This document shows positions 7,138-10,001 of a DNA stretch of 10,001 nt, piece after piece. How positions within the stretch are numbered: position 1 is the first letter of the stretch; every line of letters begins with the position of its first letter. The notes under the pieces are model-generated. The model ran no database searches and had not been told where the DNA came from. It saw nothing but the letters and a program-made list of their open reading frames with translations. Origin of the DNA: Chrysochromulina tobinii (Eukaryota; Haptophyta; Prymnesiales; Chrysochromulinaceae); contig JWZX01001262.1 of NCBI GenBank assembly GCA_001275005.1, forward strand, positions 1 to 10,001, in the 5' to 3' direction. The position numbers were made by a program, and so were the translations under genes.

Positions 7138-8190
7138 ATGTCGCACGCTAAGCCGGAGCTGAGCTGGTGTGCTCCAGATAGCATCGCACAGGCGCAGCTG
7201 ATCAAGAGCTGCTCAAAGGAGAGCACTTGGACACGCTTGATTCGGCCAGACCCGAGGACGGCGGATGTGGTCATGCTCAACATCGGAGCAAATAAGGGCT
7301 ACGAAATCGCGGAGTTCTTTCAGCGGCACGCACCTCACCGCGGCATCACCAATCGAATATGGTACTCCGAGATAGTAAATTACGCGAATCTCACGCACTC
7401 AAAGCATTTGAGGTGGTCGGCTCCTGGGGGGTGCAAAGACTACCGCAATTCCAAGCCTTCTTGGGCCACTGACTTGCCGAGCGGTCAGCGCCTTCGCGTG
7501 CACGCGTTTGAGCTTAACCAGCGGACATCCGCGCTCCTCACCCACCTGGCGAGCTCCTTTAACCTCTCTGATATGGTTACGGTCCATCGCCAGCCGGTGT
7601 CCGACGTCAGCGGACCAGTGTGCGTACATCAAGGGCCCGCCGGCTTTGAGAAAGGCGGAATCCGTACGGTAGCTGCGGCAAGGTGCTCTGAATATCTAAA
7701 CGCAACTTCCATCGATTCCTTTCTGCGACGTACGTCTTTCAGCCACGTCTTTCAGCTTGTGGTTGACACCGAAGGTCATGACGCTGCCGTGCTCATGGGA
7801 ATGCGCCAGAGCCTTCGGGAGCGTCGGATTCGTATCTTGCAATTTGAATACTCCGGCAGATGGCCAGTCGAACCCAAGGAGTGCAAGCTGAGAAGCCTAG
7901 ACGCACACTACCCGGTGGCCTGCAAGAAGCCTAGCCGCACACTTGGCAGCACCGTGCGCTGGATGTGGGAGGAAGCAGGATACGCCTGCTACTTCACGGG
8001 CGCCCAAGACGGCGCCATGATACCGATCTCGAATGCATGCTGGCGGCCGGAGCTTGAGGTGCGCCGTTGGAGCGATGTGCTGTGCGCTCATCAGCAGGGC
8101 GACATTGACGTGCTCTCTGAGCTTTCCGCGAGCGCTTTTGCCCGGAGGGGAGCGCGCGGAGGACCACGGGCACAGCTTCAAAACAAATGA
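7138..8190 (+). CDS. FkbM-family SAM-dependent methyltransferase
   Basis: FkbM-type enzymes move a methyl group from S-adenosylmethionine to hydroxyls of sugars, polyketides or other small molecules; the substrate here cannot be told. From ATG 7138 (350 aa) the SAM-binding motif I reads VVMLNIGANKGYEI near residues 44-57. An AFELN motif at 123-127 matches the acidic second strand. IDSFL followed by VVDTEGHDAAVLMG (208-221) and LQFEYSGRW (234-242) match the conserved D-EG-(E/D) and FEY segments. A C-terminal region of about 110 residues with several Cys (near 252, 262, 284, 301) and no named domain follows. No signal peptide or membrane segment is seen from this start. The frame is open upstream to 6784, with ATGs at 6862 and 6982. 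I choose 7138 because the residues before it look non-coding and may be partly intron. Family call is strong; exact start is not. Confidence 0.85.
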   Translation: MSHAKPELSWCAPDSIAQAQLIKSCSKESTWTRLIRPDPRTADVVMLNIGANKGYEIAEFFQRHAPHRGITNRIWYSEIVNYANLTHSKHLRWSAPGGCKDYRNSKPSWATDLPSGQRLRVHAFELNQRTSALLTHLASSFNLSDMVTVHRQPVSDVSGPVCVHQGPAGFEKGGIRTVAAARCSEYLNATSIDSFLRRTSFSHVFQLVVDTEGHDAAVLMGMRQSLRERRIRILQFEYSGRWPVEPKECKLRSLDAHYPVACKKPSRTLGSTVRWMWEEAGYACYFTGAQDGAMIPISNACWRPELEVRRWSDVLCAHQQGDIDVLSELSASAFARRGARGGPRAQLQNK

Positions 8191-8369
8191 CGGTGTGGGC
8201 TGCAGAAACTTCAGCTCCCCGCTATTGAAGAGGATGGGTACCGTATGTGTGTCCCGGCTCCCCGTTTTGATCCTTCCATAAACACGCTTTCTCAGTCAAC
8301 CAAGGACAACCACATGTTTCGAGCGAAATCGCCGTCCCTTTTCTCCTTCATGTGAACATTTTTTTCTGA
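8191..8369 (+). other. Short spacer between two same-strand genes
   Basis: These 179 bases must hold the 3' end of the methyltransferase transcript and the promoter of the cyclophilin gene. I see no TATA box or clear poly(A) signal. A T-rich tract (8360-8366) comes just before the next start. Confidence 0.5.
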
Positions 8370-9602
8370 ATGCGACGCGTCGCACAAGTCCAGCTGAGCG
8401 TCGTCGCTCTGCTCGCGACGGTCATGGTAGTGAGGCTAGTGGTCTACAGCGCATCGCAAACCACGTCTAGCTCCTTGGGCTTTGCCGGCAAAGTTGATCC
8501 ATACTCGAACACGGCAAATACACGTTCTCCTTTTTTAATTGAAGCAGACTCGCCGCCATCGCCACCGCCGCCGCCATCACCACCGCCGCCGCCGCCTCCT
8601 AAGCTAGCGGCCGATCAGTGCTATACGAAACCGCACACGGAGTACGACGGCCCAGTTGTCATTTGGGGCTCCAACAACATTCAGCAGACTGCCGCCGATT
8701 GCTGCATGTCGTGCCGGAACCACCGTGCAAGCGTCGCGAGCGGCAGTTCCCAAGAGAAGGTGGGCTGCCAGCTGTGGGTGTGGTGCGGCGAAAAGGACGG
8801 ATGCGGCATCCCAAAGTTTGGCGAGTGCTGGGGCAAGGCAGGCTTCAAAGCTGGCGACGCAACGCCGTCACTGCGTGCAGCTGGCGAGGGTATTGCCTGG
8901 ACATCTGGCGCCGTGTTCACCCCAGCTGAGGCGGCCTCTGTCGAGCAGGCAGAGGCGGATGCCGCGCGCAAGCTGGCCGAGCGTCGCGAGCGGCCAGGCA
9001 ATCCGCGCGTCTTTTTCGACGTTGAGATCACGCCTGCTCCGACCGATGGGCGAACCGGCGCGGCGCTCGGGGGGCGTATAGAGTTTGCGCTGTACGCGCA
9101 CGAGTCGCCTCGCGCGGCCGAGAATTTTCGCGCCATGTGCACCGGCGAGAAGGGCGGCCAGTACACGTACAAGGGCATGCGCTTCTATCGGATCATCGAC
9201 ATGTTCATCGACCAGGGCGGCTCGAACTTTGTCAACTCCATCTGGGGCGGCGCCTTCGACGATGACCCCGGAGGGTTGGAACTGCGACACGACCGAGCTG
9301 GGCTGCTCAGTGCCGCCAACAGCGGGCCCGACACCAACTCGGGCCACTTCTCGATCGTCGTCGCGCCCGCGCCCCATTTGGACAAAAGCTATACGATCTT
9401 TGGAGAGGTGACCAAAGGCTGGGACGTCATGATGGCCATCAACAAGCTCGACAAGTTCGACAAGGGGCGTCAAGCCACGGTGGTCCGCGCGGGCTGTCTC
9501 TCGTCGTGCGAGCCGCGCCCGGACGTAGCCGCCAAGTGCAAGACCCGCGCGACGACTAAGCAAATGGTGCAACAGAGGATGATGTACAAATGTGTCGACT
9601 GA
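8370..9602 (+). CDS. Membrane-anchored protein with PAN-like Cys-rich module and cyclophilin-type PPIase domain
   Basis: 410 residues. An N-terminal hydrophobic segment (about 8-26) after Arg2 and Arg3 looks like a signal anchor or signal peptide. A Ser/Thr-rich region and a Pro stalk (62-77, SPPSPPPPPSPPPPPPP) follow. Residues 84-160 hold eight Cys (84, 111, 112, 115, 133, 139, 145, 153) in a PAN/Apple-like pattern (CCMSC, W.WC, CW.K), typical of extracellular binding modules. Residues 213-360 are a cyclophilin, which catalyses peptidyl-prolyl cis-trans isomerisation: VFFDVEI, TGEKGG, YRIIDMFIDQGG, GLLSAANSGPDTN and YTIFGEV. Aligned by eye with human CypA, Arg55, Phe60 and Gln63 are kept (R274, F279, Q282). 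Met61, Gln111, Phe113, Trp121 and His126 become Ile280, His326, Ser328, His336 and Tyr341. Activity may be reduced or altered, and the Trp121 change suggests weak cyclosporin binding. A Cys-containing tail follows. Secretory or surface location is inferred. Confidence 0.88.
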   Translation: MRRVAQVQLSVVALLATVMVVRLVVYSASQTTSSSLGFAGKVDPYSNTANTRSPFLIEADSPPSPPPPPSPPPPPPPKLAADQCYTKPHTEYDGPVVIWGSNNIQQTAADCCMSCRNHRASVASGSSQEKVGCQLWVWCGEKDGCGIPKFGECWGKAGFKAGDATPSLRAAGEGIAWTSGAVFTPAEAASVEQAEADAARKLAERRERPGNPRVFFDVEITPAPTDGRTGAALGGRIEFALYAHESPRAAENFRAMCTGEKGGQYTYKGMRFYRIIDMFIDQGGSNFVNSIWGGAFDDDPGGLELRHDRAGLLSAANSGPDTNSGHFSIVVAPAPHLDKSYTIFGEVTKGWDVMMAINKLDKFDKGRQATVVRAGCLSSCEPRPDVAAKCKTRATTKQMVQQRMMYKCVD

Positions 9603-9614
9603 GCCACAGTCGAC
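9594..9614 (+). repeat. 8-bp hairpin across the cyclophilin stop codon
   Basis: GTCGACTG (9594-9601) pairs with CAGTCGAC (9607-9614) around the loop AGCCA. The TGA stop (9600-9602) is split between stem and loop. Confidence 0.6.
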
Positions 9615-9851
9615 TCTCGTCTATCTCGTCTTCTCGTCTCTGACCCGGACTGATAGACGTGTGCGCGCAGCTCTGCGCTCTGTGGCTACTGTGCTCTCGA
9701 GCGGCCGCTCGGGCTTTCGAGGTACGGGCCGGACGCCGATACAGCACTGGTATAATGTCATCTTAACAACCGTTTTATTGTTATTTTATTGACCGTCTTA
9801 AAATGGTGAACATGAATCGTCTCCTTCACGCAACGCTTTTGACCTCACCAT
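9603..9851. other. Convergent 3' region between cyclophilin and GH5 genes
   Basis: 249 bases that should hold both 3' untranslated regions. The right part is AT-rich (9760-9805) and contains the poly(A)-like motifs listed for the minus strand. No gene is seen. Confidence 0.5.
9774..9790 (-). terminator. Two AATAAA poly(A)-signal-like motifs for the GH5 gene
   Basis: The minus strand reads AATAAA at 9790-9785 and again at 9779-9774, about 62 and 73 bases past the GH5 stop. Position and orientation fit a poly(A) signal, though how far this lineage uses AATAAA is not known to me. Confidence 0.45.
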
Positions 9852-10001
9852 CTAACCCGCTCGCAGCGTTCCCTGTATCTGACGGAGGAGGGCAAGTTTG
9901 TTTGTGTTGGGCGTCTTCCAGTCGTCCAGCAGGAGGCCTCCCGTGTCGCGGCTCGTGGGGTTGAGCGCCCAGTAAAAGGAGCCAATGCGGTGCTCAGACA
10001 G
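9852..10001 (-). CDS. Glycoside hydrolase family 5 (cellulase-like), C-terminal fragment cut by window edge
   Basis: Only the last 49 codons and the TAG stop (9852-9854) lie in the window; the frame runs open through base 10001. The peptide has the end signature of GH5 endoglucanases: SFYWALNP, then SRDTGGLLLDDW, then KLALL. In that family the Trp of the YW(S/A)LNP strand lines the active site near the end of the (beta/alpha)8 barrel. These enzymes cut beta-1,4-glucans such as cellulose. The two catalytic Glu would lie beyond the window. In an alga it could act on cell wall, scale or food polysaccharide, which is inference. It is convergent with the cyclophilin gene. Confidence 0.85.
   Translation of the reverse strand: MSEHRIGSFYWALNPTSRDTGGLLLDDWKTPNTNKLALLRQIQGTLRAG

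Noticed and set aside
8868-9572. Minus-strand frame opposite the cyclophilin domain
   Set aside because: Shadow of high third-position G/C in the real gene; no domain match.
1-10001. Bacterial origin suggested by the RNase HII and FkbM families
   Set aside because: SAP, ZZ-like and PAN-cyclophilin architectures, lack of ribosome-binding sites and operons, and Kozak-type context point to a eukaryote.

Overview
The window looks like nuclear DNA of a GC-rich, intron-poor eukaryotic microalga. A haptophyte-like organism is my best guess, by inference only. Supporting signs are eukaryotic domain combinations (SAP, ZZ-like, PAN-like plus cyclophilin), strong third-position G/C in coding regions, no bacterial ribosome-binding sites or operons, long Ala/Glu/Arg low-complexity tracts, Pro-rich linkers and a Kozak-type start context. 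There are no rRNA, tRNA or CRISPR features that I can support.

Layout from left to right: (1) a pyrimidine-rich upstream region, then a plus-strand gene for a bacterial/organellar-type ribonuclease HII with an N-terminal presequence (324-1367). (2) A convergent intergenic region with an inverted repeat (1368-1782). (3) One very large minus-strand gene (6136 down to 1783), split in this sequence by a single extra base at 4710-4712. It encodes an N-terminal SAP domain, a degenerate ZZ-type finger, a long repetitive Ala/Glu/Arg/Lys helix with an internal segmental duplication, and a C-terminal pair of Cys-rich repeats with identical CX15CX7CX2C spacing. (4) A divergent intergenic region (6137 to about 6860) with a hairpin and inverted-repeat cluster and a TATAAAA motif. 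(5) A plus-strand FkbM-family methyltransferase (7138-8190), possibly with an upstream frame-neutral intron. (6) A plus-strand membrane-anchored protein with a Pro-rich stalk, PAN-like Cys-rich module and cyclophilin domain (8370-9602). (7) At the right edge, on the minus strand, the last 49 codons of a glycoside hydrolase family 5 (cellulase-like) enzyme (9852-10001), a gene too short in this window for a normal ORF cutoff.

The genes do not form an obvious pathway. Orientation alternates (+, -, +, +, -), as expected for independent eukaryotic genes. The two secretory or surface-type genes on the right (PAN-cyclophilin and GH5) and the methyltransferase could all act on extracellular or glycan material, but this is only a suggestion. 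The most novel item is the SAP/ZZ-like/repeat-helix/twin-Cys protein.
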